A stretch of DNA of 64,000 bases, taken from NCBI RefSeq assembly GCF_027579695.1, contig NC_083587.1:5320001-5384000 (forward strand). Direction: 5' to 3'. Of this stretch, positions 30,434-40,411 are shown piece by piece (positions within the stretch are counted from its first letter, which is position 1; the number at the start of each line of letters is the position of its first letter). The notes beneath the pieces were generated by a model. The model was given only the letters and a program-made list of their open reading frames with translations. It was not told the DNA's origin and made no database searches. This DNA is from Neoarius graeffei. Its lineage: Eukaryota > Chordata > Actinopteri > Siluriformes > Ariidae. A program made the position numbers and the translations under genes.

Positions 30434-32662
30434 CTAGGATGGCAGTGTCGTCAGAATATTTAAAGTATGTGGTGACAGGTGAGGGACTGATGCAGTCGTT
30501 GGTGTAGAGGGTGTAGAGGAAAGGGCTATTCCTTGCGGAGCTCCCGTGTTAGTGATGATGGTGGATGATGTCACTGTGCCTATCCTGACAGCCTCTGGTC
30601 TGTTGGTGAGGAAGTTGTGAATCCAGCTGATGAGGGGTGGTGGAATGTTGAGGTGGCAGAGTTTCTTGATCATCTGGTGGCATTGAATGGTGTTAAAGGC
30701 TGAACTAAAGTCTACAAAGAGGATGGCTGCGAAGTTACCCGGTGATTCCAGGTGTTGCAGGAGGGAGTGGAGAAGGCATGCAACAGCATTCTCCGTCCCC
30801 CTGCTGGCCCTGTAGGCAAACTGGTATGGGTCCAGCAGGGGGCAGACAATTGGCAGTATGGTGTGGAGGATGAGCTTTTCCAGGCATTTCATGATGATGG
30901 AGGTGAGTGCAACTGGCTGGTAGTGGTTGGGTTCACAGGGGCATGTGTTCTTAGGTACAGGGATGATAGCTGAGGTTTTCCAGATGGTGGGTATGGTTGC
31001 TGACTTGTACGAGTCCCAGAAGATGGCATGAAGAGGGGGGGCCAGTTCTATAGCACAGAGCTTCAACACCCTGGCTAAGATGTTATCTGGCCCAGGTGCC
31101 TTTCCAGTCTTGCATCTGCTCAGCTGCCGCTGTACATCCTCTATTGTGAATGGGGGGTGACTGGGTGTGTCCGAGGGTAGGGCATTGAGAAGCTCCTCAC
31201 ATGTGACTGAGTGGTCTTGTGTGTCGAACCATGCATAGAAAGAGTTCAAGGTGGCAGCAAAGTTGGTGGGCTCTATAATAGTGGAGTGAGACTGACTAGC
31301 TGATTGTCCTGTGAGCATTTTTACTTTATGGAAGGCTTGTTTGGTATTCATAGTGCTGAATTCCTGTTCTAGTTTGTCTTTGTATTCGTGCTTGGCTTTA
31401 ATGATGTCCGTTTTTATTTGTCTATTTAGTAAGTTGACAGTAGCCCAGTCCTTACATTGAAAAGCCTTATGTTTCTCTCTCAAACTGTTTTTAATGTGAT
31501 GTGTGATCCAGGGTTTGGAGTTGGGAAAACGTCTGACAGTTTTTGTAGGAATGTTGCATGAGACACAGAAGTTGATGTAGTCCATGAGCACTGTCACCCT
31601 GTGCTCCAAATCCCCCTGGAAAATGTCCCAATCTGTGCACCCGAGTGAGCCCTGTAATTGTGCAATTGCATCCTCCGACCAGAGGGCGGTGTGATGTATG
31701 CGTGGTTTGGTGCGCTTCATTTCCAGTTTGTAGTGTGGCAGCAGGAAAACAACGTTGTGATCAGAGTAGCCGAGTGGTGGGTGTGCGTGGGCAATGAAAG
31801 CGTCAGCAATGTTTCCATAACACAAGTCCAGCGTGTTGTTCTTTCTGGTGGGGATGTTCACATACTGATGTAAAGAGGGCATGACACAGTCCATTCTGCA
31901 GCTGTTAAAATCTCCTAGGACGAATGCTGGGGCATCCGGATACTTAGCCATCATGTGGCTAGTAACCTCGGCTACCAGATCCGCTGCAGCTCCGGTGTTA
32001 GCACTTGGTGGGATGTAAACACAGCTGACCACGATGGTGGGGAATTCCCTCGGGAGGTAGAAGGGGCGTAGTGACAGCGACAGCATCTCTAAGTCCGGTG
32101 TACAGACTGTGTGGTGGACTTTGATGTTCGTGCACCACCGCTTGTTGACAAAGATGCAGATGCCTCCGCCTCTGTCCTTACCCGATCGGCTGGTCCTGTC
32201 AGCTCGCAAGGTGGAAAAGTTGTCAAGACTGACCTCCGTGTCCGGAACATCCCCATCCAGCCAGGTCTCTGTCACGGCGATGATACATGCATCCCTGAAG
32301 GCCCGCTCCACCCGGCATTTGGCATGCAATATGTCCATCTTGTTCCGGAGGAAGCGTACATTTGCCAGTACTATGGAGGGGAGAGGGGGTCTGAAGGGTT
32401 GCCTTCTCAACCTGGTGGGTACACCTCCTCGCCTACCTCTCTTCCTCCAACGAGTCTCTGGAGGGAGATCGACTGCTGGTTTCACATTGCAGAGGGGGGA
32501 AGAGCGTAGTTGGAGAAGCTCAGCCCGGTTGTAAGTGAGTTGTCTGTGTCCACCATCCTCTGATAGTAACGCCAAGCAGTTGTTGTTTAGGATCTGTTGT
32601 TGTTGTTGTTGTTGTTTGGAATCCATAGCAACAGGCATATAATCTGTAAAAAAATATATCAT
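30434..32662 (-). pseudogene. LINE endonuclease-reverse transcriptase, frameshifted
   Basis: 742 codons. A poly-Gln start is coded by a (GTT)n run near 32583-32617 (reading MDSKQQQQQQQ). Endonuclease: LPSIVLANVRFLRNKMD, AVTETWLDGDVPD, FVLGDFNSCRMDC and GYSDHNVVFLLP. RT begins: [58 protein letters not shown] and [15 protein letters not shown]. The frame shifts at NTGAPQGIAL near 30547. The FADD-equivalent block is lost around 30435-30545 and the thumb region resumes at 30431. Confidence 0.8.
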
Positions 32663-32862
32663 CCAAAAAGCTTTATAGAGTGTCCTTATCCCGGGTGTGT
32701 AGCTTAAACAATACTGGACTAAAACAATGACAATAAACAGTCAATCGACCGTACAAAAAACGATAAACAATAACAAAACGCGGACGTGGTGTAGCAAGTT
32801 GACAGAGAGTGTCGTCGCAGCAGCGCATGCGCTGTATTGTCGTATTGCCGTAATGCGTAATG

Positions 32863-33438
32863 GCACCTGTGTTGGTTGAGCTTAGCCAATGCCTAGCTGC
32901 AGACAAGGCAGCACTAACCCAGTTGAAGCTATCCTGCACTGCAGCTTCTTATAAAATGATTTATGGTTTGGGCCAATCGTTCTCTGAGAAAACCTTCGCC
33001 AATCTGCGTGCCTACCCATTCTCTCTGAACATTGATGAGAGTACATCTAATAGCTACAAGAAGGTCCTTTCCATGCTTGTCAGCTATTTTAACCAAGAAC
33101 TAAATGATGTTGTGGTAGACCACCTGGGTTCTCTTGAAGTCTTAAAAGTCAGTGCAGCGAATTTGGAGAGGGTTATATGTAATTTTTTTCAGGAAAATAA
33201 CATTCCCTGGTCAAACCTTATCGGCATAATGCTTGATTCATGTAATGTAATGCGTGGAAGCAAGTCAGGACTAGAGACAAGGATACGCCAAAAACACTGC
33301 CCCACTCTTCTGGATGTGGATGAGGACTCATGTCATCATGTCCACAATGTGGCAAAGACATTCGCTGCTCCATTCTCGAACTTCTTGGAGGCCCTCTTCA
33401 CAGACATCCATACAGATAATCAATGGGCATCAGATCAG
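32863..33438 (+). pseudogene. hAT-like gene, catalytic-domain exon (right part)
   Basis: Continues the reading frame of 27923-27970 (AVIAEHYLPLKM) with APVLVELSQCLAADKAALTQ, FSLNIDESTSNSYKKVLSML, LGSLEVLKVSAANLERVI, IGIMLDSCNVMRGSKSGLE and CHHVHNVAKTFAAPF. The DEST and DSCNVMRG segments lie where hAT proteins carry their first catalytic Asp residues. Ends at DQ followed by GTATCT. Confidence 0.75.
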
Positions 33439-33550
33439 GTATCTGAACATGCATTTTTTTCTTTCTGTTGAAAAAATTTTTTGCACTTAACTGGATTATT
33501 AACTGTTTTGGTTTTGCTATTAGTTTAAGATAATATGTCTTAACTTGCAG

Positions 33551-33821
33551 TTGGATTACTTGAAGATAATTTGCGAGTTCTTGGATGTCCCTGCCACAAA
33601 TCCCCCAAGATTTATCTCCCATCGCTGGCTGTCAGCATATGATGTTGGACTTAGCACCAAAAGAATGCTACCAGCACTAAGGATACTTTACTATGGTTTC
33701 ATGAACAAGCAGGACCAAGATGTGTACAAGGAGGTTCTACAAGACATGTACAGAGAGCATGAAGTGAGTGACCAGGCTCAAAGGAGGATTGAATTAATTC
33801 ACAAGGATGTCTGCAAGAAGG
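33551..33821 (+). pseudogene. hAT-like gene, middle exon
   Basis: Acceptor TTGCAG before 33551. Codes LDYLKIICEFLDVP, RFISHRWLSAYDVGLSTKRM and YKEVLQDMYREHEVSDQAQR, ending before GTATGT. RW..S is a conserved hAT segment. No stop. Confidence 0.7.
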
Positions 33822-34226
33822 GTATGTTTGTACCTACTGTATGTATGTGTGCATGTATGTAATGTAACCATGCATTATGTAACCATGTCGAAGGAACAAA
33901 AAATCCTACCACAAATTTTAGTGCTCTGTTGTAGTAAAATGATGTAGTAGGAAATCGCTATGTGTCTTATCTGCATGTGAGAGAACATCTATAGCTGCTG
34001 TATCAGTACAAGCACAAGTACTACTATTACTGTTATTACTGTTATAATCTGTACAACATCTAAACCATACCATTGGTATGTTGCACAAACTTTAAATCTG
34101 TATGTCCTGTAATCTATACATTATTTTCATGTCTTTTTGAAGCAATGACTGAACAGGGGAAGAATAGGAAGGCCCGAATTTGTCAAAAGATTTGGGTGGA
34201 AAGCCGAAAAGTGGACTTGCATCTTA

Positions 34227-34420
34227 GGCCGAATCCCATTTCACCCCTTGGACCTACCCCTTGGCCCTTCCCCTCCATTTTGCGCGTTCACATGAAGGGG
34301 TAGGGGTATCCCAATCCCAGTTAACACGGAGGGGTAGGGGAAGGGGTAGGGCTTCTGTACCCCTCCAAACGGAGATTTTCCTGGAGCTGACTCCGAACGA
34401 AGGGGTTTGAGTGATTTCCC
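34227..34420. repeat. GGGGTAGGGG-rich left subterminal region of Harbinger
   Basis: Repeated AGGGGTAGGGG and its inverse occur here and again near 38215-38300. They are likely binding sites for the Myb-like protein, by analogy with other Harbinger elements (inference). Confidence 0.5.
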
Positions 34421-34467
34421 ACAATGCCATGCGGATTTCATCGAGATTTCATGCGGATTTCAGAAAG

Positions 34468-35901
34468 ATGGCGGTTCCCGCGGCGAAAGATTGTCATAAA
34501 TGTAAGTATTTTCTCCATTATTTACATAAGTTGTTATAACCGTTCTATTACTATGTCAATAGTGTTAACTAGCCTATTAACATTAACGTATTATAACATT
34601 AACGTTGTGTGATCGGTTGATGCAATGAAAATTGTGAACAAAGTTGTTATTTAGCAGTTAGCTCAAGTAATTACAAACAACAGAGGATCTGCTTTTCTGT
34701 TGTGTCGTTATGTTAACCAGCTTCCCATCCCTGTGTACTTGAACTAGGGAATCCAGAGGAAACACGCCGCTTGATTCGCTTTCGAGCTGAGAATGAGCAG
34801 CGATTTCTGAAATCCAAAGCTGCTGCTAAAAAGCTTTGGGAGTGAGTATTGTTTTCGGTTGCTTGACTGCGTACGTTTTGTTCTGTTATTCTCGCTTTTA
34901 TTGTTTACATGAGTGTTCTGACACCTCATTCTGTCGGATGTGGTGCACGAAGCGCCAAAGATATCCCATTCAGTGGTGTTAGTTAACAAATCACACCCTA
35001 CATTAGCTTGCTCTTCACAGTGTTTACATCACTCCTCATATTTATGATACAGGACGCTGATCAAGGAGCTTGGCCTGGAGGGAAAGGTGACCTCCCAGCA
35101 AGCATCAAAAAAGTGGGAGAACTTGAAAAAGAAGTATAAGGTATGTGGGCAGCAATGTCGTTCTAGTAGATGGATGAATGTATTATTTAAATGATTTTCA
35201 GTTAGCAATGCAAAGATGTTTTCATAAATACAAATTTCTATTTGCTTACTGCAGGAGCTGAAAAATCCACTCTCTGGGAGTGGGACAGATGAGGGCCAAA
35301 CAACTGCGTGCACATGGCAGTTTTTTGAGGACATGCACGAGGTGTTGGGATCCAGGCCATCCATTGACCCTCCAGTGGTAGTGGAATCATTTTGTCCTGA
35401 TGCTGATCCCACACTTCTTCTGATGGTAAAGATGCTGCCATGGATTATTTTTTTGGTGATCTTTGTAAAGACTGATAATGTGTATGGTTTAACGTTGTGG
35501 AATGCAAACCAGTATGTTATTCTTTTTGTTTTCAAAAACTATATTTCAACTTACTTGAATTGTACACACCAACCAATTCTGGACTAAAATACCTTCACAT
35601 TTTTTTCTCGCTTTGGAAAAAAGCAAATGTAATATTTTCTTCATTTCAGGAAATCGCCGGGCCCTCCTTAGACACCTTTTTTCCCATGGCAGCCAGCACC
35701 TCTGATGCTGACACATCTACTACCTCTAGCCCTGCTCCTATTCCCCCAACCCCGTCCCCAAAGAAGAAGAGGAAGAGGAAGTTAGACTTGATAAATTTCC
35801 TTGCACAGGAGAGTGAGAAGGCGCAGAAGCGCCATGAGGAGACCAAGGAGAAGACGGAGTGCTTTTTGGGTCTTTTTGAAAAATTGGTAGAAAAACTTTG
35901 A
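34468..35901 (+). CDS. Harbinger Myb/trihelix-like DNA-binding protein (5 exons)
   Basis: Exons 34468-34501, 34748-34841, 35053-35140, 35255-35425 and 35650-35901 add to 639 bases, 212 residues, with GT/AG at every junction and consistent phases. Residues 12-90 form a trihelix Myb/SANT-like domain: KWNPEETRRLIRFRAENEQR, AAAKKLWETLIKELG, QASKKWENLKKKYKELKNP and CTWQFFEDMHEVLGSRPS. A Ser/Pro-rich linker and a basic patch KKKRKRKLD follow (probable nuclear signal), then a Glu/Lys-rich helix ending LGLFEKLVEKL. In Harbinger elements this partner brings the nuclease to the nucleus and binds the TIRs. The start is the first ATG in the exon that supplies the Trp codon split by intron 1. Confidence 0.85.
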
Positions 35902-35921
35902 GTTCATTTTGTCTTCTTGTT

Positions 35922-36165
35922 AAATCAAGTCAACTTTCTTATATTTGAGACATGTAAAGTTTGTCTTTACCTGACATGTTTGGACTGTGTAGTTTCCGTC
36001 TTCTGCGGAGGGTCACACTGGTGTTGGCGTGTGACATGCTTTAATCAGCACGTCACACCCCAACACCAGTGTGACCCTCTGAGGAAGATGGAAGCTACAC
36101 CGTACAAACATGTCAGGTAAAGACAAACTTTACATGTCTCAAATATAAGAAAGTTGACTCGATTT
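35922..36165. repeat. 244-bp near-perfect palindrome in the Harbinger element
   Basis: Arms of about 115 bp reading AAGTCAACTTTCTTATATTT inward from both sides, centre near 36043 (ACATGCTTTAATCAGCACGT). It lies 20 bases after the Myb-like stop codon, in the gap between the convergent genes. A foldback MITE is the simplest view; it may also bring transcript ends. Confidence 0.85.
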
Positions 36166-36665
36166 AAAACTTTTTTGTTTCAGTACAGTTCTTCCCATTT
36201 TTATTTATTTCTCTTTTTCATTTGAAGTTCTTAATGTGTTCTTAATGTGTATTGTGTGCAATGTTTACATGTTTGACTGACTTTTTGCACTTCAACGCTG
36301 ACTGATGTGAAGGGATAAGCAGCTGTTTTTTTTTTTTACTTTACTAAAATACTTTTCTATTTTTCATATGTATATATATATATATTTTTTCATAAATCGT
36401 GCAACAGGAGTACCGCTAGTACATTTGAATAATGTAGCGGCCTAATAAAGTGCACTATGTTTTTTACCAGTTTGAGAGCATGATTACCACACCAACCACA
36501 CATTAATAACATCTGAAACGGATATTGGCATGAAAAGATGTATTAGGATAAAAAAATAACAATATACATTCCTGAGGTCAATGAAAAACAAAGTGTCAAA
36601 AAAGAACATTTTAAATAAGTTTCAGTATTAAAAAAAAAAAAAGTACACTCCACAAGCCTACAAAG

Positions 36666-38071
36666 TCACAGCTGGGCAGCCAGTCTGTCCCTTGATGCAT
36701 TTCCAGATGTCTCATTAGCTGCTAGGGGCTCCCGGGGAGCTTGGGGATCTAGCAGGTCCTGTACCACATCGTCATCTGGCTCCAGCAGGTCCCCATTCTC
36801 CAGACAGATGTTGTGCAGAAAGGCACAGGATGCAATGACCTGAGGTGCAAAGATCGGTTTAATCTCCAGGGCTTTGAAAAGAGTACACCTCCACCTGCTC
36901 TTCATTACGCCAAAAGCCCTTTCGATTATGCTGCGGCCCTTGGCATGGTAATGATTGAAGCACCCCTGCATTGGTCCAGTAACTGGCTCCTTGTATGGTG
37001 TAATGAGGCAGATAGGTGTGTCCAAACATGGATAGCCACCATCTCCTAGGAGAATGTAGCCTGGTGGAGGGTACCATCTTGCTGTATAAAACCTGCTGTT
37101 TTTCATGACTCGTGTGTCGTGAACTGACCCCGGGTAGCCAACAAAGATGTCCAAAAACTTTCCACTGGAATCACATATTGCCTGCATGTTAATTGAATAG
37201 AATCCTTTGTAATTCAAATCGTCTATTCTGTGCCATGCTGGTGGCTTAATCCGTATGTGGCTTCCGTCTATTGCACCCACAACATTGCTGAATGCAGGGC
37301 TCCCTGAAAGTTGGGCAAATCCTTGGCCGACTGCATGCAGCTCTCCAGTCTTGGGGAAAGAGATGGCACGGTGCAGATTGGTGCAGATCTTATTTGCTAC
37401 TTTGTGGACAATGCGGTGAACTGTGGATTTGGGTATATTGAAAACTCTGGAGACAACAGTATAAGACAGTCCATGAGCCAGCCAGTAGACATAGACAATG
37501 ACTTCTAGCTGACTACCCCAGCCATGGTCCTGTTCTGTTTGTAGCAGTCTCTGCACACTATCCATAGCCCTTCTGCTGAGGTGAAAGTCCCGTTTCAACT
37601 CTGACTCTACATTGAACCACAGATGCAGGATGGGCATCTTGTAATCCAGTCTACAGTATGTAGGATGACTCGTCTGAAAAAGAAAAGAAGGAAGGATTTG
37701 TTTAGCTAGTGTCTGTGGCCTTCCATTCATCCAACCAACGAATTCACTGTACCTACCATGCATCCATGCTTCACATTTTCATTATTTTCAGTTATCAGAT
37801 GAACACAGATAAAAAATGTATTCATGTGTATCACAAGCGATAGGATGCAAAGTAACCAATACATGCTAACGCTAGCTTGTATGTTGTGTAGCTTGGCTAA
37901 ACTAACATGTTTGTTGTAACGTTACATTATACATACCATCAAATCGTTAATTATTGCTCCCAGGTGTCGTAAACGTCTTCGTCTACTGGCATTTCTCCGT
38001 TTAGCTGCAGACAACCGTAAAAAGAGGCCTATAGCCCAGGACACAGTGATCACAACAGCAGCAGACGGCAT
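36666..38071 (-). CDS. Harbinger nuclease (HARBI1-like DDE transposase, 2 exons)
   Basis: Exon 1 37937-38071 and exon 2 36666-37673 (intron GTATGT...TTTCAG) give 1143 bases, 380 residues. Exon 1 codes MPSAAVVITVSWAIGLFLRL and an Arg-rich run. A longer open reading through the intron from 37763 exists but starts at a Met inside it. An HTH region (YTVVSRVFNIPKSTVHRIVH) precedes the DDE_Tnp_4 core: VVGAIDGSHIRI (D), ILLGDGGYPC (D) and IIERAFGVMKSRWR (E), with LHNICLENG near the C-terminus. All three catalytic acids are present and there is no stop, so the protein looks functional. It would act with the Myb-like protein on the TTA-flanked ends. Confidence 0.85.
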
Positions 38072-38424
38072 TTCAGCAGAGATTTCTGGTTCTGCCTCTG
38101 GCTCTGACTGTAGTGGCTGGTCGCAGCCAATGACGCATTTGGTCGCGTTTTGCTAACGTAAACGCTGACGGAGGTACGCGATGACGTATGCGATCGTTGA
38201 AGGGCTATCACAATATGTAGGGGTTGAATTTCAAGCCCTATCCCTTGTAGCTCAGTTTCAAGGGGAAGGGCCAAGGGGAAGGGGGAGGGGGAGGGGTAGA
38301 AATTAGAATTGGGATTGGGCCTTAGTATTTTAGATAACCTGCACTTTATTTTTGAATAATCCCCTAGGACATGCTGCCACCTACTGGTTAAAAATACAAA
38401 AGTGTAATCATGAAAATCCATCAT

Positions 38425-38568
38425 CTCATCTCATCTCATCTCATCTCATTATCTCTAGCCGCTTTATCCTGTTCTACAGGGTCACAGGCAAGCTGGAGCC
38501 TATCCCAGCTGACTACGGGTGAAAGGCGGGGTACACCGTGGACAAGTCGCCAGGTCATCACAGGGCTG
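38425..38568 (-). mobile_element. 5'-truncated SINE with 12-bp target duplication
   Basis: Minus-strand 3' part of the SINE family ending in (GATGA)n. Exact AAAATCCATCAT flanks it at 38413-38424 and 38569-38580. It sits in an intron of the hAT-like gene. Confidence 0.9.
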
Positions 38569-38970
38569 AAAATCCATCATATTGGACAAATAAAAATATG
38601 CATTGTAATCCCCCATTTCATTTCATGGACTGATTTGAAAATGTACATCTTGTGTTTAATATCTTACACATCTTGTACAAAAATGTTATTTTGATTAATT
38701 GCTTAGAAGATTTGGACATTTTCCAATTCAGTGATTGTTTTTATGTCCTGCATGATGCTACCATCCATGTTTAAATACATCATGGGACAAATATAAATGT
38801 GTAATGTAATCACCCATTTCATGTCATGGACTGATATGAACATTTCTTTAATGGTGGTTAGGTCAGAATCCTGATTTCATTTGGAAGAAAAGCAGTATTA
38901 AAAATCTTGTCATTGTACTGCAACAATGAAATTGCCGATATAAATGTGTTTTGTATATTATGTGTTGCAG

Positions 38971-39756
38971 GTAATCATGGATTTTATTGAAAATGTCACC
39001 AAGGCGTTCATCAATTGTGGCAAATACATGCAGGTCAAACTACCCCTGAAAAGTAAAACCCTGCAGGCCTTGTCCTCCATTGATCCTGTGGTGAGGGACC
39101 ATTCACAGACAGTTATCCAGCTGAAGGAGTTGGCTATTATCATGAAGCACTTGGTGCCCACAGAGAGTGACCCCAGCATGGAGATACTAAGGTACAATGT
39201 GGACCCCAACCTGGTCAACTACGAAGACGGAGATGACATTGTGAAGTAGTGGGCCCATGTCATAAGTCTGGGGAAGTATCCAGCCCTCACACAGGTCATC
39301 AGAGGTGCCCTCTCCATCTTCCATGGGCCACTAGTAGAGTCCTCCTTCAGCCTCATGGGTGATGTGATTGACAAGAAAAGTGCCAACATGAGGATCACTA
39401 CCTTTAATGCTGTGCAAACAGTTAAATACACCCTAAGATCAAGGGGGAGGACAGGAATCACTCTGTTCAAGAGGGAAGATGTGAAACTTGGGCCAGTGGA
39501 CAAAACTGTCTGCCGCAACATCAGGGCAGCAGGGAAAAAGGATAAATCCTTCAGAGAGAATAGAATTGAGGAAAGGAAGAAGAGGCAGGCAGAGTATGGC
39601 TGTAGAGCTTCCTGCGGAAGTGCTGAGAGGGCCAAGACCACTGCTCAAGCAGAAGAAAGGCAGGCATGGCTGAGACATGTGGCAAAGCAGAAAAATGCAG
39701 CTAGACGCAAGGCCCTGGAGACATTGGAGATGGCAAGGAAGAAGAAGAAACAGTAG
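38971..39756 (+). pseudogene. hAT-like gene, C-terminal exon with in-frame TAG
   Basis: Acceptor TTGCAG before 38971. Codes VIMDFIENVTKAFINCGKYM and further to GDDIVK, then TAG (39247-39249), then in the same frame WAHVISLGKYPALTQVIRGA, GPLVESSFSLMGDVIDKKSA and a Lys/Arg/Glu-rich tail ending at TAG 39754-39756. The segment after the stop is the hAT C-terminal dimerisation region. One base change separates it from an open exon. Confidence 0.7.
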
Positions 39757-40188
39757 AGAGCTGGGGAGCTGGAAGATGTATACTGTACCGAAGGGACTGG
39801 CACAATAGTCTAATAAGTTCTATTTTGGAATAAAATTTACATTCAATTTTCCAGCATTGTCTCAGTGTTCTTTACTTTTAAAAATTTCCAAGGAACTGGG
39901 ACAGTGTATTTTCATATAAAGAACTTTGTGTGTGTATAGGGTGAGCCCTGGATGGCAGAGGTTGGTGGCAATGTAATTATATGATATTTGCTGCGGAGGC
40001 ACGGCTTCGATAATCTCACTGCTTTTTGACCATACCTCTGTTTGCATCCCTGGGTATAGCAGGTAAACATGAGATAAGCAGAATAAACAAACTAATAGCT
40101 GTTAAGGTGAGGTAGTGCGGAATAGTGCAAATGAGCGAGGTAAAGTGAAATGTGCAGTCCCTGAGTTCAGTGTGTTAATGAACGTTGA
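39757..40188. other. 3' flank of the hAT-like gene, no gene seen
   Basis: A poly(A) signal AATAAA near 39829 could serve the preceding gene. Nothing else recognised. Confidence 0.4.
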
Positions 40189-40190
40189 GA

Positions 40191-40255
<65 letters not shown>

Positions 40256-40260
40256 TATAT
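40189..40260. repeat. (TA)n microsatellite
   Basis: About 70 bases of TA; translations on both strands are spurious. Confidence 0.95.
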
Positions 40261-40411
40261 ACTCTCATTGTTGTCCGTAATGAGGCCCGAGTTGGTTGTG
40301 TCGTCAGCAATGTTGATGTTGGCGCTGTATTTAGCAGTGCAGTCGTGGGCGAACAAGGAGTACATGAGGGGACTGAGCACACAGCCCAGTGGCGCACCTG
40401 TGTTCAGGATA

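Larger units (their letters stand above)
27971..32862 (-). mobile_element. LINE (CR1/L2/Rex1 group) with CGAT/GATA 3' tail
   Basis: Inserted into the hAT-like gene with AATG at both ends (27967-27970, 32859-32862). Its minus-strand 3' end is a (GATC/GATA)n tail at 27971-28073. The 5' leader (32663-32862) is present, so it may be full length apart from the THAP element inside it at about 28673-30077. A frameshift near 30547 interrupts the protein. Confidence 0.8.
34227..38321. mobile_element. PIF/Harbinger transposon, two intact genes
   Basis: 4095 bp. The ends are GGCCGAATCCCATTTC and, inverted, GGCCCAATCCCAATTC. The 3-bp target duplication TTA (34224-34226, 38322-38324) is the PIF/Harbinger type. 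Subterminal ACCCCTTGGCCCTTCCCC blocks occur on both sides. It carries a Myb-like gene on the plus strand and a DDE nuclease on the minus strand, converging on a 244-bp palindrome. Both genes are open through all exons. Confidence 0.9.
26377..39756 (+). pseudogene. hAT-transposase-like spliced gene broken by insertions
   Basis: Exons readable on the plus strand: BED-type finger exon about 26502-26787; exon 27923-27970 continuing at 32863-33438 after a LINE insertion; exon 33551-33821; a possible short exon 34143-34226; C-terminal exon 38971-39756. Splice sites: donors GTGAGT after 26787, GTATCT after 33438, GTATGT after 33821; acceptors before 27923, 33551 and 38971. Motifs: KCTFCMKEINYGNKG with HALLNHC (finger), FSLNIDESTS, LGIMLDSCNV-like GIMLDSCNVMRG, FISHRWLSAYD, and the hAT dimerisation signature GPLVESSFSLMGDVIDKK. 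Damage: an indel in an A-run at 26527-26534 and a TAG at 39247-39249. No TIRs were found around it, so a decayed autonomous hAT or a once-domesticated gene are both possible. Confidence 0.65.

Noticed and set aside
37674-37763. Start of the Harbinger nuclease at the Met at 37763
   Set aside because: The reading lies inside the intron; an AG acceptor at 37674-37675 and an exon at 37937-38071 give a better, phase-consistent start.
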